The translations under genes and the position numbers were made by a program. A stretch of 64,000 nt of DNA from Euglena gracilis (Eukaryota > Euglenida > Euglenophyceae > Euglenales), in the NCBI GenBank assembly GCA_039621445.1, contig CP154956.1, forward strand, positions 95,298,406 through 95,362,405, read 5' to 3'. Positions 12,120 through 23,356 of the stretch are shown in pieces. Every line of letters begins with the position of its first letter. The stretch's first letter is position 1. The notes beneath the pieces were generated by a model that saw only the letters and a program-made list of their open reading frames with translations, was not told where the DNA came from and did no database searches.

Positions 12120-12380
12120 CCGTGGGCAAGCACCTCTGATGACGCTGGACGATGCTGGGCGATGCTGGATTTTTGGAGACCAGAAGTGGGGTTCCGATGC
12201 AGGGCGATGCTGGGCGATGCAGGGCGATGCAGGGCGATTGGTGTTGGATGAAAGGCAGGAGTTGGATGAAATGCAGATACTGGGCAAAATGCAGATACTC
12301 GACAAAATGTTGATACTGGACAGAATGCAGATGTTGGACAGGATGCAGTGGATGCAGATATTGGACAAGATGCAATCAGG
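12120..12380. repeat. Degenerate minisatellite, GATGCTGGGC then GACAAAATGCAGATACT units
   Basis: Tandem degenerate units GGGCGATGC, then about 18-bp units around GGACA(A/G)ATGCAGAT. The leading sequence, AAGCACCTCTGATGA followed by GATGCTGGGCGATGC, recurs inverted near 62895-62925, and its first part near 15960. It is followed by AAAGTGGCCAAAA repeats at 12440-12600. Confidence 0.7.
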
Positions 12381-12837
12381 GGAGGTGCCTGTGGCCAATG
12401 GTCTAAAATTGGCATTGGCCGACCACGCCTTAAAGAGGCCCAAAGCAATCAAAAGTGGCCAGAAAACAATTAAAAGCAATCAAAAGCATATCCAGTAGTT
12501 GCCTCAAGCCAAAATGGCAAAGGTGGGTGAAATTGGGCAAAGTGACCAAAAGTGGCCAAGAGTGGCCAAAAGCTGAACAAATGGCAAAATGACCAAAAAG
12601 TGGACAAAGGTATGCAGATGCTTTGGTGGATGGTCTGGATGCAGGTATCCGAGTGGATGCAGGCACAGGAGGTACACCACTGAGGGCTTCAAAGGCGATG
12701 CTGGGCGACGCAGAGCGATCCTGGTCGATGGGCATGGATGACCTGGGCCCCACCCCAGGGGGTGGGTGGGTGGGTGGGTGCCGACCCCCCCAGTCTTAAA
12801 AAAAAAACCCTGCATTCGTACACATGTATATAACACG

Positions 12838-12838
12838 T

Positions 12839-12902
<64 letters not shown>

Positions 12903-12910
12903 GTATATGT
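12838..12910. repeat. TA/TATG microsatellite
   Basis: (TA)n of about 50 bp followed by GTATGTATG units. Confidence 0.95.
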
Positions 12911-15340
12911 ATCAATATACAAACACACACATTTTTACATACATGTATTAAGAAAATGCAAATGTTTTTTAAGAAAAACAAAACCTTGCAACCAAGGTTT
13001 TCATTGGTCTATTTATGGTCTCTGTGGAATTCATCGTTAATTCAGTTCATTACAAACGTCTAATTTTCAATAGTGGTTCTAGCACTCTGAAATTAGTGGG
13101 GACATAAAGGTCAGGGGGGGGGGAGGCAGGGGAATGGATACCTATTTCCCAGTTTTTCTTGCTTTTCCTGTTCATTTCTTCTTCTTCTGCAGTGACGCCA
13201 CATTCGCCTGTGAGTTTTCCATTTTGATTTTTGATTATTTTCCCAAATGCATTTTTTTCCACAACAAATTTTTTTGTGTGCATTGCAGCCAAATTGTTTG
13301 ATGGTATATGATTTAAGGCGCTTCCTGGCATCCACAGAATCCCTTGTTTTCTGCAAGTTTGTTTTCTGCTTTTTTGATCTACCCCTGAAGGTTTCACCAT
13401 CCTGAATCTGATGGAATATGCCTCTGCACCACGATTTGTGTTGCTTTGTCTCCCAGTGTAACCCTGCATGTGATGAAATGTGATTATGTGATTATCTGTC
13501 ATCTTCTTGGCGGCGCTTGCTGTCTCTGTGTTGCTCACCTGCCTGGGACCAGACTGTTTCTTAAAAAAAAATTCTCCAAGAGTTGCTGGACAATTTTATG
13601 TTCATTTTTCGTAATATATAAATATATGCATATATGTATATATGTATATTCTGCTTTTCTTTGAGCAGCACGTAAGGGGCAAATAACATTTTTGTAGTTT
13701 TTTTGGCGTATTTGTGCTTTTTTTTCCAGCAGGTTTTCAACAGATTTTTTCTGTCCTTTACATTTCTTCCGGGCAATTTTTTTGTCCTGTTGGGAAATCA
13801 TGATGGTGTTTCAAGCTCCCCAAAGGACTTCCATATTTGGATTGCCAGTGGGGCGAACTCTTTTAAAATGTATGGAATAATTGCACGGTTTTTTGAAACG
13901 CCAAAAAATGCTTCGCCATTTCGCAACCCATCCGTCGTTTACAGCTATTTTTATATTTGGAGATTTTTTACCACCCAATTGTGTGTTACACAATGTTTTT
14001 CAATTGTTATGTATTATTATTATATATTGGTGAATTGAATATATGTGATATATTCAAATTTTTTGGCTAAAAAAACAACTCAAAATTCCAAAAAAAAAAT
14101 GGCCAAACGGTCAAAATGGTTGTTTTTGAGATTTTTATTGCAAAATACACCCTGAAAAAATTGATATTATTACACACCCCGGTCTGTTTGTGTTTGAAAT
14201 TTGATTACCCCCTGAGTGTGCCCTCTTCCAAACAGCATAGAGGAAAACTTATGGGAAAATCGGGGTGTTTTTCCATATTTTTGTCCCCCGGAATTTTTGT
14301 TCATGATGAATGAACATGATAAGTTCCGGACTCTAACTAACCATGTTCATGCCTGATCCCTTGCTGGATTACTGGCATTGAAAGAATTCCTCCTAATTCT
14401 CCAGCCATGGAGGGTGTCAAAATTGTGCTGAGCGGGTCAACGGCTTGCCCTCCTATTTTTTTTTTGCTATCAGCACACACCATGTCCCTTTCAATCAAGA
14501 ATAACACGAGGACAGTCCCCAGGCTTTGGATGCTTTCCAACAAACTTTCAGCAGAGGAACAATGAACTATCCACGAAAAAGGGCGTTTGCGAAATTTTAC
14601 GGTGCTCACCGCTGCCCAATTTGATAGATGAACTTTGAAAACAAAGCAGTGATCCTGCCGATAGTGCACACAATTTAATATTTTGGCAAATAGTGTTGCT
14701 TTAAAACAAAAGGCTTTTTAGCACATTTACCCTGAGAATTTATGCTTTTTATTTACTTTTTTCTTTTAATGGCATTTGAACAGAGAGGGGGGAAACAGTC
14801 CACACAGGGCATCACCAACGGCACATCATACAGCCAACCAGGGTCACCTTGCTCCATGTGCTGACCTCTTAAATCCCTTTGTTTTCTCGATGCATCATCT
14901 ATTGTTTTTTTTGTTGATCTTCATAGCTGGCTGCTACCAAGGGGGGGGGGAATGTGCAACATATGCTCATAAGGCTCATAAGGCTCATATGCAATGCAAA
15001 AAAAATATGCCAAAGATTAGTGAAAAAAGCGTGGAAAATGCAACTGTATAGCTTCTTTTAGGAGCTCCCCGGGGATGTGCATTATTCCACTGGAGAGGAC
15101 AGGAAAATTTCACCTGCTCCAAAAATGCAAAATAAAGGGAAAATGTGACCTAAATTTGGGAAGTGATATGGTTGGTTCACCTTGTCACTTATATTTCAAT
15201 TATGCAACTACTGCTACTGTGAAATTGGTCCAAAAACGTAATCATGCAACATCCAGTTTCTGCTGGTGGAGCAATTTGCCTTTGGAAATGCCCAAACAAA
15301 ATTGGTAGTGCAAATTCTGCAAAAAAGTGCAAATGTTCAG
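12911..15340. other. AT-rich intergenic stretch, no supported gene
   Basis: Long T- and A-rich sequence. The longest open frame (13050-13538, minus, 162 codons) has ordinary AT-rich composition with no motif, no splice context and no neighbour support, so I do not call it. Confidence 0.5.
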
Positions 15341-15375
15341 GATCTTAGGCCAGGGATTTGTGCTTATCCTGAAAT

Positions 15376-15500
15376 GGATAACTACGGATAACTACGGATA
15401 AGCCCGCAACCCCCAAATACGGATAAAAACGGATAACTACGGATAACTACGGATAAGCCAAAAAGTCCAAATAAGGATAACAACGGATAACTGCGGATAG
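15376..15500. repeat. GGATAACTAC subterminal tandem repeats (left)
   Basis: Ten-base units GGATAACTAC, interrupted by variants such as GGATAAAAAC and GGATAAGCC. The matching array at 16656-16713 sits in the same orientation just inside the right TIR. Subterminal arrays of this kind often bind transposase, which is an inference here. Confidence 0.8.
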
Positions 15501-15729
15501 GCAAAAAAAAATTGACGAATGCGGATGAGCAAGAACGAGAACGAGTGTTGTCTGTACATAGCCACAGAGACATTGGGCCTTTCTGGGCTCAACGTGAGCC
15601 CGCCCTTTCTGAGGCTGTTTTTCCTTATGTCTATTTTCCTGTCTCTAGTGCAGTGATTGAACGGTCTTTCAAGCAGCCCTTTTCCTCAGCTTTTTTTTGC
15701 AACAATTTTCCATTTGGCAGCGTGCATCC

Positions 15730-16336
15730 TACCCCCCCCCCTTGTCCAACGACCGGGATTGTCCAACGACCACCCCCCCCCCCCGGTCAGAGACGATCTT
15801 TTCGTTTACGATCTTGGGGAAATGAGACTTGATAATGTTCTTGCTTTTGATTTTGTTTTTTTGCAGCTTCTCCGACTTCTGTGATGAACCACTATCCAGT
15901 GGTTTGTTGTGTTCTCCATCGTCGCTCGAATGGTGACCTTGCAGAAGGCGTCGTTGTGGGCAAGCACCTCTGATGATGTTATTTGCTAATTTGGGACCAT
16001 TTTGCATTGATTTGGGCCAATGTTGGGCTAATTTGGGTCAATATGAACACTTTTATGGAATTTTTGGCCATTTTGTGCCATTTTGGTGATTTTGGGTATT
16101 TTTGGGTATTTTTGTGAATATGTGGACATTGTTGGCATTTTTGGGCTATTTTAAATTGGCTATTGTCAGGCGCGAAGCGCCAAAAATTTCCAGCGAGACG
16201 TGCCGGAAATTCCCCCCCCTCCCTTGTCTAACGACCACCCCCCCTGGTCAGAGACGAACATTGGCCATTTTAACGACCGCCCCCCCGGTCAGAGACGAAC
16301 ATTAGCGGTCGTTGGACAAGGGGGGGGGGGGAGGTA
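15730..16336. mobile_element. TA-flanked MITE, copy b, nested in the hAT-like element
   Basis: Left end TACCCCC followed by TTGTCCAACGACC, with CCCCGGTCAGAGACGA modules. The right end is the inverse, GGTCGTTGGACAAGG...GAGGTA. Interior hairpin GGCGCGAAGCGCC near 16170. Same family as 8330-8755. No coding capacity. Confidence 0.7.
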
Positions 16337-16655
16337 TAAAGAGATGGGCTGCTTTCAGTTTGGCCGCTGTCATTCATGTTAAAAACCGACAGAAGATGTC
16401 GTCTAACCTCCGGCAGGCAGCTGTTGGCAAGTTCTGCAACGGTGATTGTGAACAACGGTGGATGAAAGATTAAAAAACCCCACCGGATATTGTCGTTTCC
16501 ATCTGCCTTGGATGCTTGTCGTTTTCTGTTTAGATTGTCATATTTCACAAATTTTTAGGCATTTCTGAGGCTTATGATGATCAACTCTATTCATCCTTTC
16601 AATTGCAGCCATTTCTAGATGGATATTCCTGTCAGGAAGGGTATTTTAGCAAATA

Positions 16656-16713
16656 AGGATAACTACGGATAACTACGGATAACTACGGATAACTACGGAT
16701 AACTACGGATAAG
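16656..16713. repeat. GGATAACTAC subterminal tandem repeats (right)
   Basis: Five near-perfect GGATAACTAC units ending in GGATAAG, just inside the right TIR of the hAT-like element. Confidence 0.85.
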
Positions 16714-16779
16714 AATTTGACCACCCCAAAAAGGATAAGCACAAATCCCTGCTTAGGCGGCCTAATTCGCATTTAAGCT

Positions 16780-19735
16780 TTTTTCTTTTTATTTGCGCAC
16801 TTGCGCAAATTTACGATTTTTTTTATTGTGCTTTGTTTCGGCTGTGAAGGTCAGGGGGGTTGAAAACACGTTGACAAGAGAGTGCAATAAATGAGCGAAA
16901 TTCTGATTTTGGCTGTGAGACCCCTGGGACTTTGGCGGAAAATGGTGTTTTTGAGGTGTGCCGAAATGGACTTTGTACGTCGAAACCCCCGGGACCTTGC
17001 CGGCCCAAAGGGGAAAAAGCACAAAAAAGCACCCTAGGAACGGGACCTTTACTGCCCCTGTTGCTTCTTTCGGCTGTGTCCCCGGGTGTGCCCGAGCTGC
17101 CGGCGGTGTGCGTCCTGGGTGTTTGCCGGACTGCGTTGCTTGCGGCACCTTTGTGTGGTGTTTTTGGGCTGTTTGTTAAAGCGCGGGGAGGAAGTGTTGG
17201 GAGGTGTGGGTGTGGTGTGACCAAGCCGGCGGGAAGGACGCAGGGGAGGGAAGGTAAGTACGGGGTGTTGGGCAAGGGAAGCGCAGAGGGGATGAAATGG
17301 GGTCCGCAGGGAATGAAGGGAATAAAGGGGACGGGTGTCTCCCACCCGGCTTATACCCGGGACCCGCACAACCAGTTGTGTGGCAAAGAACCCTGCAGGA
17401 GAATCCCAACACTAGAAGGGAAAAATTGTGTTTATGGGCGCAAATGCGCGCACCAACATCATTATGTTGGTGCGCGCATTTGTTGGTGCGCCCATAAACA
17501 CAAACATGTCCTTCTAGTGTTGGGCTTTGGCACCCATGAACTGACGCCGTTGATAAACGGTGTGACAAAGGACCCGTGGGTGCGCAGACCAACGGGCCAT
17601 CCAATTGGTGGGTGTGTCAAATTATTTGTAGACGGCGCAAGCTTATGGGCGCAAATGCGCGCACAAAACATAATTTTTGTTTGTGCTCGCATTTGCGCAA
17701 ATGCGCGCATAAACATGTTCTCTGTTTATTTGCGCATTTGCGCAAATAAACAAAGAAGAACGGTGTGACGGAAACACAACCGTCAAACAGCAGCTGCAGA
17801 TATGGTTTATTTGCGCATTTGCGCGCATCACGTTTTTTGTGGGCGCAAATGTGCAAATAAACTGCATGAAGAAACTGCACAATTTACCATGTTTATTTGC
17901 GCATTTGCGCCCACAAAACAACGTGATGCGCGCCAATGCGCAAATAAACAACTAATGGAGGAGTAGAAAATGATTGCATTTGGCCCTCTTACTGCTACCC
18001 TTAATGGCTTCTGAATGGGTTGAAACCAAATGGCCACACCGTCCCCTCCGGCACATGGTGTTATGGTGCCGTTTTTTTTACCATTGGCCGGTCCCACAAA
18101 AGCTGGAGACACAGGATCTCTTGAAGGTGGGTGCGCAGCCACCCAGTAACGGTACATGTCCACCGGCACCAATCTTTGGGTCCCAAGGGCCCTGCGGCTG
18201 GCCTGCGGCCTCGGCTCCGCTGCTGCAGCCCCATCAGCTGCTGACGCTTCAGCACCCACCAGACCGGCATCCATCTCCCCGGTGCAACAACACCCAGCTT
18301 TAGCGGCGCCGTTATACCCCGCAACTGGGGCGTGGGACTGGGGTATGACGTGGTGCCAGTGCATGGCAACCTGGAAAGTGCATGGCAGCTGGAAAGAGAA
18401 AGCCCTCAAACACCCGTTATTTTGGATGCAAGGAAGTGTTGAAACTTTACCCCTGCATTGGGTGCATCAAAGCGGTGGGACCCACTCCCCCCAAATTATG
18501 CACAAAAACCGGTGTTTTTTACATATTTCAAGAGAAAAATGAAAAAGAAAACCGTAAAACAGACTACGGCCGGACACGTCCCGGGTATTTCAGGTGCCAA
18601 GTTTTGTCTTCTTGTAACGCAGTCCTGTTGCAGAAATGGTGTCCAACAGTCACAGGTCGTTTGCACGTCATCAATTCATGATGTTTAACCGCTAAACGGA
18701 TGACGCCAAAACAACAGGTCGTGTGGGCCGGCTAACAGCAGTGCAAATGTACACACGTAAGGCAGGCAAACTTTGGCTAGTCACATGCTGTGTTCCAGTG
18801 AACACTCCACACCACCTCTCACCACAAATTTCATCACCATGTAATCGTGGTGCAAATCAATGGTTGACGTGAGGAATTGTGTTCGCCAGCTGTCACGGAG
18901 GAGGAGATGGTATCGCACAACTGATGTGTGTTGATGCGCGCATTTGCGCAAATAAACACAACTTTGTTTGTGGGCTCTAAGGCTCCTACAAACACATTAT
19001 TTTGAAGCGGTGTATTAAATGTTTATTTGCGCATTTGCGCAAATGCGCGCACAAACGTAATTGCGCTTATTTGCGCAATTGCGCGCACCAACACGCCCAT
19101 CACGTTTCCAAATCTCGTAGGGTCATGGTCCTCATGACCCTGGTCATGAGGACCATGACTTCTTGGTTGGTGTCTTTTAACATAGAAAGTAAAAATACAT
19201 GTTGGTGGGCGCATTTGTGCAATTAAACATAAACGTGTTGGTGCGCGCATTTGCGCAAATGCGCACACCACCAAATAAGTTTGTGCGCGCATTTGCGCCC
19301 ACCAACACGTCATTTTATCACCATCGGTTTACGTTTTATTTGCGCAAATGCGCCCATAAACACAATTTTTTTATTTGCGCAAATGCGCCCACAAACACAC
19401 ATCAATTGCGTGACGTCTGCCTCACGTAGTCTGTGTGTCTGTGGTGTTGTGGTCTAATGAGACTCAGTGTGTTGTTACCAGTGGCGGTAGTATCACAGTC
19501 AGTTCAGCCAGCTGTCGTTACAAGGGGTGTGTGCCTCTCTCCCGTTTGATGCACAACAGCACCAGTCTCACCAACAGCCCTATTCGCGTCACTTAGTAAG
19601 CAGCATTCACACCAAACTTGTGGGAGTTAATCCCCTCCAATACAGGGGTGTAACGGTTCTTAAATCGTGTTCCGGGTGTCAGGGTACAGGGTCCCAGAAG
19701 TTTCGTAAAATTTGCGCATTTGCGCAAATGCGCCC
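16780..19735. repeat. Array of dispersed GCGCATTTGCGC palindromes filling the outer element
   Basis: Dozens of copies of TTTGCGCAAATGCGC and variants (GCGCATTTGCGCAAATGCGC, ATGCGCGCACCAAC) occur on both strands and form hairpins. Especially clear ones: a foldback at 17408-17524 with AACACTAGAAGG arms, an inverted pair at 17804-17951, and TGGTCCTCATGACC...GGTCATGAGGACCA at 19120-19160. Frames through the arrays, including the 278-codon plus ORF at 16932-17768, mostly translate the repeats. I do not call that ORF a gene, although 16932-17400 is less repetitive and could be a decayed coding piece. Confidence 0.75.
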
Positions 19736-20188
19736 ATTTCAAAGGAAAAACCCTTAAGTGCGAATTCGGCCGCCTAAGAGGATTTTTGATTGTCCAAAAA
19801 TATGCAAATTATGCAATTTGCATATTCCCCCCCTGCTGGTCTCCCACAATCAACAGGTTGTGAGTGCCTGGCATTGCCAGCCTTTCCCCCTTTTCCTTGG
19901 CACGCCTTGTCCCAATGCCTTTTCCTGTGCCCAAAAATGCCTTATATCCTGGGGCACAGTGCCTGTGTCATGGCACGCCCATGCCACATCTTGTGTCAAC
20001 TGAATTTTCATCGTATTTTGGCGGGTCAAGGACAAAGGGGAGGGAGAGGTGAGTGAGATTGAAGGCAGTCCCACACGGAGCGCCAGTAACGTCTGAGTAA
20101 CGTCTTTCTTCTGCAACTTTGGTTTTGGGTACCTCCGAGTGATCGCCAGTGGCCAGCCGTGGTGGCCCCTGTCCGGCGAGTGACCGCC

Positions 20189-20326
20189 ATGTCCTCAGAG
20201 TCCACCGCCCTGTCCCAGGAGACACTCAGCACGTTCGGCTCATTCGGCTCGTTCATGCAGGCGCGGTGGTGCCGCACTGGGAGGGTTGCCCAGCAGATTC
20301 TTTTGTTGATGAAACCTCCAATTTAA
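20189..20326 (+). CDS. Possible short coding exon, Ser/Thr-rich N-terminus
   Basis: From ATG at 20189 to TAA at 20324 there are 45 codons with strongly GC-rich third positions, unlike the surrounding AT-rich DNA. The product starts MSSESTALSQETLSTFGSFG and ends in a short hydrophobic stretch (QQILLLMKPPI). The frame is open upstream to about 20145 without a clear splice acceptor. No family recognised. It may be a small protein, a terminal exon or chance. Confidence 0.25.
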   Translation: MSSESTALSQETLSTFGSFGSFMQARWCRTGRVAQQILLLMKPPI

Positions 20327-20329
20327 AGG

Positions 20330-21985
20330 CCGTGTGTGGGAACACCAGGACACACCAGGAAATTTATTCTGCAGTTTAAAAATTTTGGTCTGTTGAATCT
20401 GCGCATTTTCGGATATTTTTATTCAAAAAGTTCTTGCAAGGGATGGAGTTGGTCTTCCTGAGAAACGCCGCGTGCTAGATGTTCTGGAATACCTGACAGG
20501 CACCCACACAAAATGTCAAATACAATGCCCGAAGGTGGGGAGTTCAGCTTGGCAATGGGTTGTTAAATATCTGAAGTAGCTGTGAAGCACCTACAGCTAA
20601 AATGGCCAAAAATGGCCAAAAATGGCCTAGAATGGCCTAAAATGCCTAAAATGGGAAAATTGTTGTTGCATAACAATTTTTTTGTGAGCAACTGTTGCCA
20701 TTCAGGCAATGACTTTTGGTGTCTTTTGTCAATGGACGGCGAACAGTGGATTTGGTGGAGGAGCACAGCCCCGCAAGCCCCATTTTTTTGAGTTCCAACT
20801 AATAATAGCATCAGTCCCCAAATCCACGGTCCCCAACCTTCTTTTGGTAGCTGAATTTTGAAGGTTTGGACAGCTGTATTTTTCTTACTCCCATCCTTTT
20901 TTGGTGTGCAACGATGTCTCCTTCGTAAATAATGAAACAGCGCAAATTTGGAATGAGGCGTGGGGAAAAAGAGAGCGAAAAAATGAAAGATGTTAGAAAA
21001 AACTCAGTTGAAAGAGATGCATGCTTAATCGTTAGGCCCCGGGGATTCCTTCAAATCACAAACCAGCACAATTTTGGGGATTTTCCAAAACCACAAATAA
21101 TCACGCCGAATGAGCAAATGACTTAAACAGCTACAAACAATTATGAATGATATTCTCTCTTATTTATGAACGTGTCCAGAGGGTTTTCTTTTTAGTGTTA
21201 AGTTTCTCCAAGGGGGAAACCAAACACGGAGAAGAGGAATTGTTTTCAGCTTTGTCTTTTGATATCTGCAATCGCCCAAAAAGGTCCAAGTGGCTAAAAC
21301 AATGCCAAAATCAAATTGAATTTCGCCAGGCAACAGCATCAAATTTGGCGTTGGACCGAAAATCCCCAAAATGCCGTCTAAGGTTGGGGTGTCTTATGGC
21401 GTGGGTGGGGTCTCTTTTATTTGGATGGTTGTTAAGGCTTGGGAGTCAATCTTCAGGAAACAACTTTGTATGTACAGGCCCACCCCAGAGTTTGGCTGCC
21501 CTCCTCCTTCCATACAAACTTGGTTCCTTAATTTGTGTATCTTGGCCCAAAAATCTTTTCAAAAATTTTGGCTTTTTTTTGAGCAAAGCCTGCTGAAAGT
21601 TTGACACTCGTGCAAACTTGCTCTTCCATCATCACGTCATAGTGGCCTGTGAAATACCCGGCAAAGAGGTCTCCACTCATTACCCTCAATCCCCCCACCT
21701 TCTCGAGTTAAACCCCTCAAAGTTGCTCCACACACAACACACAACCTAAATTTTTGGGAAACATAGATTTTGGACCAGATGGGGAAAATATGAGCAACGT
21801 ACAGACAATGAAGATGAATTTTTCCCCCTGAAAAGTCAGAAACTTTTTTTTGCGAAATCCCGCAAAATGGTATAGATTATCCAAAAGACAAAACATTTGG
21901 CGCACAAATTAAAACTTTTAATATTTGTCTAACGTTTTTTTTGCTGAATTTTTTTCACTCCCATAAATTCTTACTGTTCAGAATT
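20330..21985. other. AT-rich intergenic stretch
   Basis: No supported gene. AAAATGGCC tandem units occur at 20600-20660. Open frames at 20932-21126 and 21147-21596 are AT-rich without motifs. Confidence 0.5.
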
Positions 21986-21989
21986 CTTC

Positions 21990-22405
21990 TAAACCCCCCC
22001 CAAAAATAAGACCCCGGGTCCATTTCATAGGTCGGTTGCTGGAAAGCCCGAGGGGGGGTCTTATTCACGGGGGGGGGGGTCCATTTTATGGATTTTTGCT
22101 GGAAAATTTTTGACCCCCCAAAATGTCCAAAAATGCACCCCAAAATACCATTTTTCGAAAAATTCGGCGCTTCGCGCCAGACAAATAGGGGAAAATATGC
22201 TGAATTGTATGGAAACTGTCCCAAAATGACAGATTTACCGCCCAAAAATGGCCCTTTTTTCAAAAAAAACCGGCGCTTCGCGCCGGCAGGGGGGGTCTTA
22301 TTTATGTGGGGGTCTATTTCATGGCTTTTTGCTCGGACCGGCCAGGGGGGTCTTATTTTTTGGGGGGTCCATTTTATGTGGGGGGTCTTATTTTGGGGTG
22401 GGTTA
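21990..22405. mobile_element. TA-flanked MITE, second family
   Basis: Left end TAAACCCC followed by AAAAATAAGACCCC. The right end is the inverse, GGGGTCTTATTTTGGGG to GGGTTA. The module GGGGGTCTTATT...GGTCCATTTTATG repeats four times inside. Two GGCGCTTCGCGCC hairpins (about 22161 and 22271) resemble those in the TACCCC MITEs. No coding capacity. Confidence 0.65.
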
Positions 22406-22569
22406 TGGGCATGAATTAAGATTTGTTGAGCTTCCCATGGTTTTGATTCAGCGTGCATAAATTTTGCATGCTTTTTTGGATGCACATTTCTCGTTACTGA
22501 ATAAGAGAAGGTTCACACATGTCCTTATGCAGTTTTCGGGAAAATGACGCAAAATTATGATTTTAAGAA

Positions 22570-23356
22570 CCCCCACCTACACCTTAAAATGGTCTAAAAT
22601 GGCCTAAAATGGCCTTAAATGGCCTAAAATGGCCGAAAATGGCCAAAAATGGCCTACAATGAGGAAATTTTTGGGCTTGACTATAGGTGCTTGCCCCCCC
22701 CCCTTATGGGGTCCTGCGACGGATTGGGTGTGTGGGGGGGACCCCCGGGGTCTTAAAAAGCAGCCCATCGGGGTACTGGCTGGGGTGGGGGGATGTGTGT
22801 AGGGAAGTGCGGGGTGTGGGGGGTATGTGTGTTACAGAGGGGAGAGTTGGGGGGGGGCGTGGGGTGACAGTGGGGTGTGTATGGGGTGACGGTGGTTCTG
22901 GGGGGGGGGGTGTTTCGAGGTCGCTAGGGGAGTCAGGTTTGAGGGGTATCATTTGGCACACAAAAAGACACTGAGCCGTGCCTTTCACAGAGATTGATGG
23001 TTGGAGAGGTCAGGCCGGCATCCCCCAATGAATGAAAGCAGGGGCCAACCAGGAGGTCTTAAACATCAGAAGAAACCAGCAGTGGGGCCAATTTGTCATT
23101 CTCCTTTCTGATTTTTTTTCCATCAAGCTTTAATGCATGCAAGAAACAATGTTCCACCATGCTTGCTTCCAGAACTCAGTCAACCAATCCCAGAACTTTT
23201 TCAGAATGTTCTTCAGAAATATTTTTTTTCACCCTCCAAACATTGTGTGTGACCCGTGACACTCATCCAACTTGAATGGAATGGCAGGGGGGGCCATTCA
23301 ACAGCCAAAAAAAAAACTGCCCAAGTACCAAAAAAAAACACCCACTGCTGCCCATT
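22570..23356. other. Repeat and low-complexity stretch before DIRS E1
   Basis: AAAATGGCC tandem units at 22585-22660, then a GGGGTGTG-rich purine tract to 22930, then AT-rich sequence. No gene is supported. Confidence 0.55.

Larger units (their letters stand above)
15351..16751. mobile_element. hAT-like non-autonomous element, 19-bp perfect TIRs
   Basis: CAGGGATTTGTGCTTATCC at 15351-15369 and its exact reverse complement at 16733-16751. It is flanked on both sides by CTTAGGC (15344-15350 and 16752-16758), which is the first 7 bases of the outer element, so the duplication and the insertion order are both readable. CAGGG ends are typical of hAT elements, but those usually make 8-bp duplications, so the assignment is tentative. 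The interior holds GGATAACTAC tandem repeats near each end and a TA-flanked MITE, and no transposase frame. Confidence 0.85.
15344..19778. mobile_element. Outer TIR transposon, 26-bp inverted ends, AGGAT duplication
   Basis: The uninterrupted body is 16752-19778 (3,027 bp). Its left end CTTAGGCGGCCTAATTCGCA (continuing to TTTAAG) and the inverted right end at 19753-19778 match at 24 of 26 positions. The 5-bp sequence AGGAT directly precedes the left end at 15339-15343 and directly follows the right end at 19779-19783, a target duplication. The left end is split after 7 bases by the hAT-like insertion at 15351-16751. No transposase is recognisable inside, so this looks non-autonomous. A second left end of the family is at 38879-39030. 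Superfamily not assigned. Confidence 0.85.

Noticed and set aside
13050-13538. 162-codon minus ORF
   Set aside because: AT-rich, no motif, no splice context; length is not surprising given the number of frames examined.
16932-17768. 278-codon plus ORF inside the outer TIR element as a transposase
   Set aside because: No transposase motif; the second half simply translates the palindrome array.
17400-19400. CRISPR-like array
   Set aside because: Repeats are palindromes on both strands at irregular spacing in a eukaryotic context, with no constant spacers or cas genes.
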